From the NCBI RefSeq assembly GCF_000422465.1, contig NZ_KE383843.1, forward strand, positions 248,001-312,000: a stretch of 64,000 bases of DNA, in the 5' to 3' direction. The translations under genes and the position numbers were made by a program. Source of the DNA: Paenibacillus harenae DSM 16969. GTDB lineage: Bacteria; Bacillota; Bacilli; Paenibacillales; Paenibacillaceae. Below are positions 51,539-59,858 of the stretch, in pieces (within the stretch, counting starts at the first letter, position 1; each line of letters opens with the position of its first letter). Below the pieces are notes generated by a model. That model worked only from the letters and a program-made list of their open reading frames with translations, had not been told where the DNA came from and searched no databases.

Positions 51539-52756
51539 TTAAGCTGCTTGTGAAACGAGATATACAAGTTTGAAGACAGATTGTTGCTTTTTCATGTGCT
51601 TTACTTGAACATTGTGCTGATGTAATTCTTGAAAGATCGGATTAATTCCGATGAGTTGAATGGTCGCTAAGTACAGATATTTCCTTAGACTGGAATCTCC
51701 TCGTTTGGAGATGATGATCTGTCCTTTCCTTTTCCCCGATGTACTTTCTGCGAGATTCAGACCGGCTTTGCGCAGTAACTGACGCCCATGTTCATACTGT
51801 CTAAGGTCACCTGCACCTGCTAAGATGGCCGCGACGAAGATCGGACCAAGGCCCTTAATGGAACGTAGCTGAACGGCCATCGGAATCTCCTCTAGCATTA
51901 CGTGGAGTTGCTTTTCGATGTCTGCTAACATATCCGTAATTCGTTCGAACTCAGCGATTAGACGTACAAAATCTTGCTTTGCTTCGGTTAAAGCTGTAAC
52001 GTCTCCTATACTCCGCTTAGCATTTGCAATGAGCTCAGCAGCCTTTTGTGTGCCTGTAGAACCGCCTGCCCGCTGCATATGTTTTCTCCATACCGCAATG
52101 ATCTCCGGTATTGACCGTCCTACAAGATCCTGAGGCGTAGGTAACTCCTTCAGTGTGGCCATCGAACGTTTGCAGGTCCAATCCTTAAAAACCGAACTGT
52201 ACTCCGGAAAGCGGATATCCAGCCACCGAATGATGCGATTTTGTAACCGAACACTATTTGCAACCCAAAATTCTCGATCACTCATCAGGGTTCGCAACCG
52301 CTGAAACACGTGGGGCTGTTTCGTATGTTCATAGTAGTAGCCTCGGCTTACTACATCTGCAATGACAAGTGCATCTTTTGGGTCACTCTTCGATTGGCAA
52401 TTGTCACGGTTTTCTTTATTGCGCTTAGTCGTTGCTGGATTGACTAAGACGACTTGCAATCCTTTATGTGTAAGCCAGTTGGCCAAGTTCCACCAATAAT
52501 GCCCTGTCGGCTCCATGCCAATGATTATATTGGTTAAACGGTGCTTTTGCTTGATGGCTGCCATCCAACGTTGAAACTTTTCAAAGCCCTCAATGTTGTT
52601 GCTAAACGATAGATGCCGATTCGTCAGCATGATTCCACGATAATTCGTTACCTGTGCTACATGTGTTTCCTTGGCCATGTCGATCCCTACAACAAGATGT
52701 GAGGTCGTCATTCGTTCGATCCGTTGATTTTGTACTTCTGATTGTTTAAACTTCAT
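51539..52756 (-). CDS. IS110-family transposase (DEDD)
   Basis: A 405-residue recombinase. RuvC-like N-terminal domain with Asp in LVVGIDMAKETHVA, Glu in IIGMEPTGHYWW and the paired Asp in KSDPKDALVIADV. The C-terminal Transposase_20 domain shows IKGLGPIFVAAILAGAGD and the conserved Ser region AESTSGKRKG. The start at 52756 (MKFKQSEV) has AAGGAGG 10 bases upstream; that site lies inside a predicted hairpin (GAGCGCCTC pairing with GAGGCGCTC). A frame extending to 52843 is open but would begin at the edge of the element. Confidence 0.95.
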   Translation of the reverse strand: MKFKQSEVQNQRIERMTTSHLVVGIDMAKETHVAQVTNYRGIMLTNRHLSFSNNIEGFEKFQRWMAAIKQKHRLTNIIIGMEPTGHYWWNLANWLTHKGLQVVLVNPATTKRNKENRDNCQSKSDPKDALVIADVVSRGYYYEHTKQPHVFQRLRTLMSDREFWVANSVRLQNRIIRWLDIRFPEYSSVFKDWTCKRSMATLKELPTPQDLVGRSIPEIIAVWRKHMQRAGGSTGTQKAAELIANAKRSIGDVTALTEAKQDFVRLIAEFERITDMLADIEKQLHVMLEEIPMAVQLRSIKGLGPIFVAAILAGAGDLRQYEHGRQLLRKAGLNLAESTSGKRKGQIIISKRGDSSLRKYLYLATIQLIGINPIFQELHQHNVQVKHMKKQQSVFKLVYLVSQAA

Positions 52757-52866
52757 GATAAGAGCGCCTCCTTGATGGTGTTGGGTAATTAACCCTTGGA
52801 CAAACCCATCATACCGAGGCGCTCCTTTTTTGACAAAGGCCATTTCTTAGCCTTAACAGGAATGGT

Positions 52867-53078
52867 TTAGCGTAAACGAAAACCTTATATTAAATCCGTC
52901 GTATATTTTCTATGTGGTACAGTTGCTCTCGATAAAATCAATTCAATTCCTGTATAGTCGGTGTTGTGTAAATCAGTTATACAACAGTGTTTTTCTTTCT
53001 AACAAATTGGTCAATTTGTAACGTTCGTTATCGTTTAAACCAACTATTAGTTTAAAAGAAGAACTTCTTACAATCCCA
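52867..53078. other. Gene-free AT-rich spacer
   Basis: Between the IS110 right end and the acetyltransferase stop. It holds TTAGCGTAAACG (the rebuilt R1 end) and otherwise only AT-rich sequence in which I see no gene, terminator or clear repeat. Confidence 0.5.
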
Positions 53079-53558
53079 TTATGAAGTTTTCAAGTCCTTA
53101 TGCCAACATTCAGTTACTAATAATTGATTCGAAAGAAACTGCTCTTTATTATCAATGATATTGAATCCATACTTTGAGTATAGTTCTCTTGCACGAGTAA
53201 GTTTATTATTAGTCCATAGAGTAATAGTTTCATATTTTTTTTCAATGCAAAAATTAATTGCTTTCTCCAGCAGTTTTTTACCATAACCCTGACCAGTTAA
53301 TTCGGGTTCTACTAAGTACCATCTTAATTGAGCTTCTGAGTCATTCATATGGCTAATAGCAATTGAACCTTTCAATCGTTGATTCACTTCAACAAACCAT
53401 AAATTGTCCTTTTCTTTATTGAAATTTTCAATAAATTGTTCTACACCTTCTCTAATAAATTTTTTAAAGCTAAGGTCAAAGTTATGTTCCTTATTGTAGT
53501 AAGAATAGTGGGATTGAATGATATATTCTTCTTCCCCAAACACAAATGTCCTAATCAT
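53079..53558 (-). CDS. GNAT-family N-acetyltransferase
   Basis: A 159-residue acetyl-CoA-dependent acetyltransferase. Motif A is LTGQGYGKKLLEKAINFC (the pyrophosphate loop Q-G-Y-G-K), motif B YETITLWTNN with RARELYSKYGF. The start at 53558 (MIRTFVFG) follows AAAGGG. Much more AT-rich than the neighbours and flanked by an IS and a hairpin repeat, so probably acquired. Substrate unknown. Confidence 0.88.
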   Translation of the reverse strand: MIRTFVFGEEEYIIQSHYSYYNKEHNFDLSFKKFIREGVEQFIENFNKEKDNLWFVEVNQRLKGSIAISHMNDSEAQLRWYLVEPELTGQGYGKKLLEKAINFCIEKKYETITLWTNNKLTRARELYSKYGFNIIDNKEQFLSNQLLVTECWHKDLKTS

Positions 53559-53634
53559 AAATAATCCCTTTCTAGTAAAGTGGCATACCATTTAATATTA
53601 ACAAAATTTTCGATTAAGCAAAGAACTTCTCCGG

Positions 53635-53726
53635 TATCCTGCCAGTTACTTCAATAAAGACAAACAGATCGCCGTACAGCGATCCGTTCAAATTAAGTAT
53701 TGTTTTGTTCCCATTAGCGTAATAAC
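53635..53726 (+). repeat. Dispersed hairpin repeat R2
   Basis: TATCCTGCCAGTTACTTCAA at the left, stem GATCGC/GCGATC at 53668-53685, and TTCCCATTAGCGTAATAAC at the right. It lies between the acetyltransferase start and the phosphatase stop; the hairpin may also serve as a terminator for the latter. Confidence 0.6.
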
Positions 53727-53803
53727 TGTTGATTCATTAATTTTAAAGCGGAATTAATGCTGTTAATGATGATGCTTGTCCTTTGAACCCGTCCAAAAGA
53801 ACG

Positions 53804-54622
53804 TTATCCAAGACCCAAAGTACCTATAATTTCCTCATGCACCTCCGGCGGCGCAGCCACAACGCCCCCATGATACACCCAACCGATTTCCCTGCCTTGT
53901 AGATCGGAAAACTTGCATCCAAGCTCCTCTAATATGACTCGCGAAGCCGCGTAATCCCAAGCCTTCACATTGTACTGGACATATGCGCCCAGCTTCCGCA
54001 ACGCAATGTCGCATAATTCCATCGTAGTCGCTCCGTAAAACCGGATCCCCCTTGCCTTGGAAATGAGCGCTTTAAACTCGGACCATTCTTCCGTTCTATG
54101 CCATGGCAGCGTAATGGCGATCAGTTCATTTTCCAGCTTAAGCCGGTCTGGAAGCCGGCTCAGCCTGCGGTTGTTAACAAAGGCGCCTTTGCCCTTAAAG
54201 GCACGAAACAATTTGTCGCCCATCACATCATAAACAATCCCGAATACAGCCCGATTCGCTGTACATAGCGCAACGGAAACTGCAAATTCCTGATTTCGGT
54301 TGATCATATTCGAGGTTCCGTCGATGGGATCGATGATCCACAAATACTCGCTCGAAGAAGTTCGGTTATTTATGTTTTCCTCACCCATAATGGAGTGATC
54401 GGGAAAACTCTTCGTTATCTTTTCCACCAACCAGCCTTCCACTTTCCGATCCACTTCGGTTACCAAATCCGAATGGCTGGTTTTAGCTTGAAATGCGAGT
54501 TGGTCCGTGTTTATTATTCCCTTGATCAAATTTCCCGCATCCATTACCCAATCAATCGCTTGTTCAAATACTTGCAACTCGAACACTTCTCTGTCACTTG
54601 TTGCGCTGAATTCAAGCTCCAT
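53804..54622 (-). CDS. Inositol monophosphatase-family protein
   Basis: Mg-dependent sugar- or nucleotide-phosphatase fold, about 272 residues. Metal site: MGEEN (Glu81/82), WIIDPIDGTSNMI (Asp98, Asp101) and KAWDYAAS near residue 205. ATG 54622 (MELEFSAT) is used, with GGAAAG and GGAGAGG upstream; ATGs at 54634 and 54643 are alternatives. It is the last gene of the leftward operon headed by the sugar-binding protein at 59452, after LacI and MgtC-like genes, so it may dephosphorylate a sugar phosphate formed from the imported substrate. Confidence 0.88.
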   Translation of the reverse strand: MELEFSATSDREVFELQVFEQAIDWVMDAGNLIKGIINTDQLAFQAKTSHSDLVTEVDRKVEGWLVEKITKSFPDHSIMGEENINNRTSSSEYLWIIDPIDGTSNMINRNQEFAVSVALCTANRAVFGIVYDVMGDKLFRAFKGKGAFVNNRRLSRLPDRLKLENELIAITLPWHRTEEWSEFKALISKARGIRFYGATTMELCDIALRKLGAYVQYNVKAWDYAASRVILEELGCKFSDLQGREIGWVYHGGVVAAPPEVHEEIIGTLGLG

Positions 54623-54653
54623 ACGACTTTCCATCCTCTCCATGAACAACTGC

Positions 54654-55166
54654 TTATTCCAACTGGATGCCAGCCTCCTGTTCTACTCTTTTGGAAGCTG
54701 ACATTCGCTTGCTTTCCAGATGGTTACCTAATTTCGCCATCGCCATTGATACGATATACGTAAAAAGTACCAGTTCGTAGAAACCCGCTCCGATCCCGAT
54801 GCCAATCCCCCCGACGTATAGGATCATAGCGGCAGATGTCAAACCCTTGACTTGCAGACCGTTCTTCAAAATGACCCCTGCGCCCAAGAAACCGAGCCCG
54901 GACACAATCTGAGCCGCGAGCCGCATAGGGTCCATCATCGTATTCGTTCCGAGTTCGTTATATTTCTCCACGCTGTGGATCGAAATTAATGTGATCAAGC
55001 AGCAGGCTGTGCAGACGTACATATAAGTTTTGATTCCCGCCGGCTTGCTCTTGGCTTCCCGGTCCCAGCCGATCAGAAATCCTAACACAGCGCTTAATAA
55101 TATCTGAAAGAAAATAACCGCGTGATTTATCAAATACGTAACGGAAACCGAGAAGATATCCTCCAT
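54654..55166 (-). CDS. MgtC/SapB-family membrane protein
   Basis: A 170-residue protein with four to five membrane segments. The conserved GWDREAKSKPAGIKT motif near residue 33 and the SGLGFLGAGVI segment near 90 define the family. The start at 55166 follows GGGGGAAG. Members without the soluble C-terminal domain occur widely in Firmicutes, often with unknown role. It lies between lacI and the phosphatase in the sucrose-type operon; its link to sugar use is unclear. Confidence 0.9.
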   Translation of the reverse strand: MEDIFSVSVTYLINHAVIFFQILLSAVLGFLIGWDREAKSKPAGIKTYMYVCTACCLITLISIHSVEKYNELGTNTMMDPMRLAAQIVSGLGFLGAGVILKNGLQVKGLTSAAMILYVGGIGIGIGAGFYELVLFTYIVSMAMAKLGNHLESKRMSASKRVEQEAGIQLE

Positions 55167-55186
55167 CCTGCTTCCCCCCTGCCGCC

Positions 55187-56185
55187 TTAAATCGATGATC
55201 GCTGGATGAGCTTCGAAGGAAGCATATAATGCTCTTGAAAATCGGCAGACGGCGAGTTGATCCGCTTCAGCAAAATTTCTGCCGCTTTTACGCCCATTTC
55301 ATAAGTTGGCTGCCTGATGACTGATAAGCTCGGTTTCGTAATCGAAGACCATTCGTAGTCGTCAAAACCGATGACAGCTATTTGACCGGGAATTTCAATT
55401 TGGTGATCGATCAAATATTGCATCACCCGGATCGTCATTTGATTGTTGACGATAAATACGGCGGTAATTCCCGCTTCGAGCAGTTCTTCGATCAAACGCT
55501 GCCCTTCATGCCCTGTCCTGTCCTTTGACCTGTGCTTGATCAACCGGTCGTCTACAGCAATTTCCGCTTCCTCCAATGCGGCCACGTAACCCGATAACCG
55601 TTCTTTGCTTGTGCTGATATTGTATGTTCCGTTAATGAGCCCGATTCTTTGATGGCCCTTGCTAATCAGCGTTTGCGTCGCTTCGTACGCCGCTTGAAAG
55701 TTGTTAATCGCGATGCAATCTTTCTTGCAGCCGAGCGGATTTCTGTCAATGAATACGGCAGGAAAATCGTCCGGGAAGCAATCTTCCAGATGGGAATATT
55801 TCTCGGCCAGAGAAGCAATGATCATGCCGCATGCATATTGATCAACGGATTGACGAATATACTGCTTCTCTTTCTCCAAGCTGTACTCCGAATTCATGAC
55901 GATTAATTGATGGCCGTTCTCGCTGAGCACGCTTTGGATTGCGCTGGCCAGCTCGGTAAAGAAATAGTTGGTCAAATCGGGGACGACAAATCCCACAATA
56001 TTCGATTTGCCCTTCCGCAACGTCTGGGCGAAGTTGTTCGGTTTATAGTTCAGCGTTTCCATAGCCTCCAGAACTTTCTTCCGTACGCTCTCGGAAACAA
56101 ATTTGTTTCGGTTGTTAATGACGTTGGAAACCGTTGCCGTCGAGCATCCGGCCATCTTCGCCACTTCTTTGATAGAAACCTTCAT
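55187..56185 (-). CDS. LacI-family transcriptional regulator
   Basis: A 332-residue repressor. N-terminal helix-turn-helix SIKEVAKMAGCSTATVSNVI with the hinge NYKPNNFAQTLRKG, then a periplasmic-binding-protein-like ligand domain (VGFVVPDLTNYFF, VIGFDDYEWSSITKPSLSVI). The start at 56185 follows AAGGAG. It is co-transcribed with the importer, so it likely represses its own operon and the divergent hydrolase genes through the paired operators at 59559-59581 and 59801-59820. Confidence 0.93.
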   Translation of the reverse strand: MKVSIKEVAKMAGCSTATVSNVINNRNKFVSESVRKKVLEAMETLNYKPNNFAQTLRKGKSNIVGFVVPDLTNYFFTELASAIQSVLSENGHQLIVMNSEYSLEKEKQYIRQSVDQYACGMIIASLAEKYSHLEDCFPDDFPAVFIDRNPLGCKKDCIAINNFQAAYEATQTLISKGHQRIGLINGTYNISTSKERLSGYVAALEEAEIAVDDRLIKHRSKDRTGHEGQRLIEELLEAGITAVFIVNNQMTIRVMQYLIDHQIEIPGQIAVIGFDDYEWSSITKPSLSVIRQPTYEMGVKAAEILLKRINSPSADFQEHYMLPSKLIQRSSI

Positions 56186-56222
56186 CGTGTTCTCCTTCTA
56201 TCCATTCAAATTATGAAACGAT

Positions 56223-57074
56223 TCATCCTTTAATCCCGGAAGAGGCAACGGAACGTATGAATTGTTTCTGAGCTGCGACAAACAAAATCAGAAGCGGCAG
56301 CGACATCATGGTGGCAAATGCAAAGATTTGTCCCCACTGCGTATCCGATTGGGTGATAAATAAGGTTTGCATCGCCAGCGGCAACGGCCGAACCTCTTCA
56401 CCCCGGGTGACCAAGATCGGCCATAGCAAATCCCCCCATCGGCCCAGCGCGTAAAAGATGACGACAGTAGCAATCACCGGTCTGGATAACGGCAAAATGA
56501 TGCGGCGGTAGATCGTCAGATAGCCCGCTCCGTCCATAATGGCCGCCTCCTGCAGTTCGTTCGGGAGCTGACGGAAAAACTGGTAAAACAAAAAGATGAA
56601 TAACGATTCCGCCAAAAAGGGCACAATTTGGACAATATACGTATCGACAATACGAATCTCATTCACGAGCAGAAGCATCGGAATTGCAACGGATTCCACA
56701 GGAATGATTATGAGCGCCACGATCATGGGAATGAACACCTTTTGTCCGCCGAAGTTCAGCTTCGCCAAGGCATAAGCGAACATACTGTTAATGATTGTAC
56801 CAAAAATGATGGTTAACCCGGTAATGATGACTGAATTGAGAAAAAATCGGGAAAAATTCATCCGTTCCAGCACTTTAAAGTAGTTATCGAGCCCGATCTG
56901 ACCGTAAGGAACGAACGCTTTGATATTGCTCATGTCACTCAAAATCTGCATTTCACTAAGCTTCAAGGACGACACGATCATAAATACGGTCGGAAATAAA
57001 AAAATAAACAAGAAAAGCGACAACAGACTATAATGTAAAATGTTTGATGCCACCTTATATTTCTTAGAGGTCAT
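56223..57074 (-). CDS. ABC sugar permease, MalG/UgpE type
   Basis: A 283-residue permease of the CUT1 type, six membrane segments, EAA loop ELQEAAIMDGAGYLTIYRRI, C-terminus QFIRSVASSGIKG. It starts directly after the stop of the upstream permease (TAA then ATG), with GGGGGACT as ribosome binding site. Confidence 0.93.
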   Translation of the reverse strand: MTSKKYKVASNILHYSLLSLFLFIFLFPTVFMIVSSLKLSEMQILSDMSNIKAFVPYGQIGLDNYFKVLERMNFSRFFLNSVIITGLTIIFGTIINSMFAYALAKLNFGGQKVFIPMIVALIIIPVESVAIPMLLLVNEIRIVDTYIVQIVPFLAESLFIFLFYQFFRQLPNELQEAAIMDGAGYLTIYRRIILPLSRPVIATVVIFYALGRWGDLLWPILVTRGEEVRPLPLAMQTLFITQSDTQWGQIFAFATMMSLPLLILFVAAQKQFIRSVASSGIKG

Positions 57075-58010
57075 TTACGAGTCCCCCTGACTGGACTTAG
57101 ACAGTTTCATCTGGATCAGCGAAATGATAAGCACAATGATTAGGAAAATCACGCTCATCGCCGAAGCGTAGCCGACTTTCATATTGATAAAGCCTTCGGA
57201 GTAGATCAGATATACCAGCGTCAAGGTGGATTTGTGAGGTCCTCCTCCCGTCAGCGACACAATCTGGGTAAACAGTCTAAAGCTAAGGATCGTTGTTGAA
57301 ATCATAATGAAAATCAACTGATTTCTTAGCAGCGGCAATGTAATATGAAGGAATCTTGTCGCTTGGCCGGCCCCGTCAATCTTGCCGGCTTCATACAATT
57401 CTTCGGGGATATTCTGCAAGCCTGCCAGAAAGATGACCATTTGAAATCCGGCCCCTTGCCATACCGACAACATAATGATGGCAATTAAAGAGGTGTTCGG
57501 ATCGAACAACCATTGCTTCGGCTCAAAGGCGCCGAACGTGACAAAATGCAGCAGCGCATTGATAAACCCGTGCTGATCCGGGCGCAGCAGCAGCGACCAG
57601 ACGATCGATACGACCACCATGCTAATGACGACCGGACTAAAGTAAACGGTCCTGAATAATGTAATGAACGGCTTCTTGCTATTAATCAGCATGGCTAACG
57701 CGAGCGCTAAGGCCGATTGCACGGGAGCAGCGATCAGAACAAACTTCACAGTATTCATGAGCGCAATGAAAAAATCCTGACTTTGAAAGATTCGAATATA
57801 GTTATCCAACCCGACGAAAGACAACTCGCGGTTCGGCGGCATGATCAGCATTCGATTGGTCATCGAGTAAAACACGCTCATCAGAAAGGGCAAGATCAAA
57901 AAAACAAGAAGCACGATCAAGGCGGGAGCGCTGAGCAGCCAGCCGACCCATACTTCATTCGTTCCGGAAAAGGCGTACCTCCATCGTTTTTTGGTTTTGA
58001 TCGCATTCAT
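57075..58010 (-). CDS. ABC sugar permease, MalF/UgpA type
   Basis: A 311-residue permease with six membrane segments and EAA loop IPEELYEAGKIDGAGQATRF. The start at 58010 follows AAAGGAG by 9 bases. It forms the channel with the MalG-type partner. No ATPase gene is present in the locus. Confidence 0.93.
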   Translation of the reverse strand: MNAIKTKKRWRYAFSGTNEVWVGWLLSAPALIVLLVFLILPFLMSVFYSMTNRMLIMPPNRELSFVGLDNYIRIFQSQDFFIALMNTVKFVLIAAPVQSALALALAMLINSKKPFITLFRTVYFSPVVISMVVVSIVWSLLLRPDQHGFINALLHFVTFGAFEPKQWLFDPNTSLIAIIMLSVWQGAGFQMVIFLAGLQNIPEELYEAGKIDGAGQATRFLHITLPLLRNQLIFIMISTTILSFRLFTQIVSLTGGGPHKSTLTLVYLIYSEGFINMKVGYASAMSVIFLIIVLIISLIQMKLSKSSQGDS

Positions 58011-58096
58011 CCATGGTTTCTCCTTTACGAATCTGGAGTAAGTGAAGCGGATTCCATTCCATTAGAATTCGCTTCACCTCATCGTACTCCTGTCTA

Positions 58097-59452
58097 TTAC
58101 TCGAAATAGCCTGCATCTTTAATGGTTTGATCAATGTTTTTCGCGGCTTCATCCAATTCTTTCTGGACGTCCGCTCCCAGGATCATATTCATCGTTGCCG
58201 CACCGATGCTTTTTTGGAAGGTGGAGAAGGCCGGCGTAAGCGGTCTTGGCCATGCGTGTCCAAGCTCCAGCTGCTCGCGGTACAAGTAATATTTCCCGCC
58301 CGGCTTATATTGGTCCATACTGTCCAGAACCGAAATCCGCGAAGGAATCGCCCCGTTCGCCTCGGAGATGCCTTTGACGTTCTCTGCGGACATAAAATAT
58401 TCAAGCGCTTCCCAAGCCGCTTCCGTCACGTCTTCTTCCTCCGCTCGGGAGGTCATGGTCCAGCCCCAGCTTCCGCCGGTCGTATATACCCCATTGCCGA
58501 AATCCGGGAATGGAATGAGAATCGCATCGTCACCCAAGCTTTCTTCATGGGCAGGTCCCATCCAGTGTCCGACTAGCATTAAGGCAGAAATTTTCGAACC
58601 GTGGAAATCGTCCTTGGTGGTTTGTACTTTGTTCACATACCCTTGATTGATCAAATCCTGCAAGTACTTAAACGCATTGACGGTTGCTTCACTGTTTAAT
58701 ACTCCATCAGCCAGGTGAGTTTCCTTGTTTTCAAAATCCCCGCCAAAGCCTTTGACCCAAGGCAGATAGGAATAAATCCACCAGCCTTCGCCCCTTGCAA
58801 CGGAAACATCCAGCGCGTATTCGACTTCAGGCAGCTCTTGCAGCTTAGCCAGCGCGTCTTCAAATTCCTCTTTGCTCCACGCATCGTTCACACTGGTTGG
58901 AATGCGGACGCCCGCTTTCTCCAAATACGATTTATTGGCCCAGAAGCTCATTCCGCTTTCAAATTGGCCAATGAAGTACTGTTTGCCGTCATAGGTGCCC
59001 TCTTCAAGAACGGACGGCAACATATCATCCTTCAATTCTGGCGTCAGGTAATTTTCGAGCGGATTTAGGAAGCCTTGGTAAGCCATGTAAGGCATTTCCG
59101 TAAAATCGATGTCCAGAATGTGAGGCAGTCCGCCCGTGAGCGCGGCAGCCCGCATTTGATCGTGATACGATTCATTCGGAAGCGTTGTCGCTTTGATCTC
59201 GATCTTGTCTTGCGATTTGTTGAAGTTATCAATCATTTTGTCGTAAAATATGCTTTCCGCTTCGGTTCCCGCATGCTTCCACAGCTCCAAAACAATCTTG
59301 TCAGCGCTTTCACCCCCTGCTGCAGCAGGTTCCTTCGTTGTTTCGCTTGCATTGCTCGTATTGTCTACGTTTGGATTGTCCTGTTTCGACGCGCAAGCAA
59401 CTGCTATCAAAGTCAAGATAAGTACACAACACAATAAAGATATTTTTTTCAA
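58097..59452 (-). CDS. ABC sugar-binding lipoprotein (sucrose/fructan locus)
   Basis: A 451-residue family-1 solute-binding protein with lipobox LIAVAC and features IVLELWKHAGTEAE and SWGWTMTSRAEEE. The start is TTG at 59452 with GGGAG 6 bases upstream. First gene of the leftward operon with two permeases, LacI, MgtC-like and phosphatase genes. Neighbouring GH32 suggests a sucrose, fructo-oligosaccharide or levan-derived ligand; this is inference. Confidence 0.92.
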   Translation of the reverse strand: MKKISLLCCVLILTLIAVACASKQDNPNVDNTSNASETTKEPAAAGGESADKIVLELWKHAGTEAESIFYDKMIDNFNKSQDKIEIKATTLPNESYHDQMRAAALTGGLPHILDIDFTEMPYMAYQGFLNPLENYLTPELKDDMLPSVLEEGTYDGKQYFIGQFESGMSFWANKSYLEKAGVRIPTSVNDAWSKEEFEDALAKLQELPEVEYALDVSVARGEGWWIYSYLPWVKGFGGDFENKETHLADGVLNSEATVNAFKYLQDLINQGYVNKVQTTKDDFHGSKISALMLVGHWMGPAHEESLGDDAILIPFPDFGNGVYTTGGSWGWTMTSRAEEEDVTEAAWEALEYFMSAENVKGISEANGAIPSRISVLDSMDQYKPGGKYYLYREQLELGHAWPRPLTPAFSTFQKSIGAATMNMILGADVQKELDEAAKNIDQTIKDAGYFE

Positions 59453-59558
59453 AACAGCTCCCGCCTTTCAATTGTTTTGTACCAAGCTTGTTTTCAACAC
59501 TTCATGCCATAACGTATTTCCGCCGTCGCCCCTCCTTATAGGTTCACCTCCAAATTTA

Positions 59559-59611
59559 CATAAATCGTTTAACTCGTTTAAATCGTACGCCACACCCATT
59601 TCCCTTGTCAA
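59559..59611 (-). promoter_or_regulatory. Promoter and LacI-type operator of the importer operon
   Basis: On the minus strand TTGACA (59606-59611), 18 bases, TACGAT (59582-59587), then the operator GAGTTAAACGATTTATGTA. The operator lies just past the -10, a repressing position. It matches the operator on the other side of the region (AGTTAAACGTTTTATGTA). Confidence 0.7.
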
Positions 59612-59665
59612 TCATGAATCTTGTTAACTGTTTGTAAAAAAACCTTTTTGAGCAAAAATAAATGA

Positions 59666-59679
59666 GGAAAACGCTTGTG
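59666..59679. promoter_or_regulatory. Candidate cre site
   Basis: GGAAAACGCTTGTG resembles the CcpA consensus TGWAARCGYTWNCW with two mismatches. It is in the middle of the 406-base divergent region, which otherwise holds the two promoters and operators. Confidence 0.4.
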
Positions 59680-59753
59680 TACCAACATTTTATTTATTTT
59701 ATCCCTGTTTCACGACTCTCTCCGATTTTACATTTGGTTTATATTAAATTTAC

Positions 59754-59820
59754 TTGTGTGTTCACTGCGATCGTGATACTATCGAGCCAAAAGCACAAAG
59801 TTTAGTTAAACGTTTTATGT
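59754..59820 (+). promoter_or_regulatory. Promoter and LacI-type operator of the hydrolase/GH32 pair
   Basis: TTGTGT (59754-59759), 17 bases, TACTAT (59777-59782), then the operator TTTAGTTAAACGTTTTATGT at 59801-59820, about 20 bases past the -10. Eighteen bases agree with the opposite operator at all but one position. Confidence 0.7.
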
Positions 59821-59858
59821 ATCTTGTGCTTTATTAACGAAGAAAAGAGGTATTTGAA

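Larger units (their letters stand above)
51158..52864 (-). mobile_element. IS110-family insertion sequence
   Basis: No terminal inverted repeats, as expected for the family. Ends are inferred from R1 being cut: left flank ACCCGT (to 51157), right flank GTTTAGCGTAAACG (from 52865), which together rebuild the ACCCGTTAGGTTAATCG end of R3 with GT as the shared core. A related right end is at 62417-62470 and is again followed by GTTTAGCTTAATCG. About 375 bases of non-coding DNA lie downstream of the transposase gene and about 110 upstream. Boundaries are estimates to a few bases. Confidence 0.75.
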
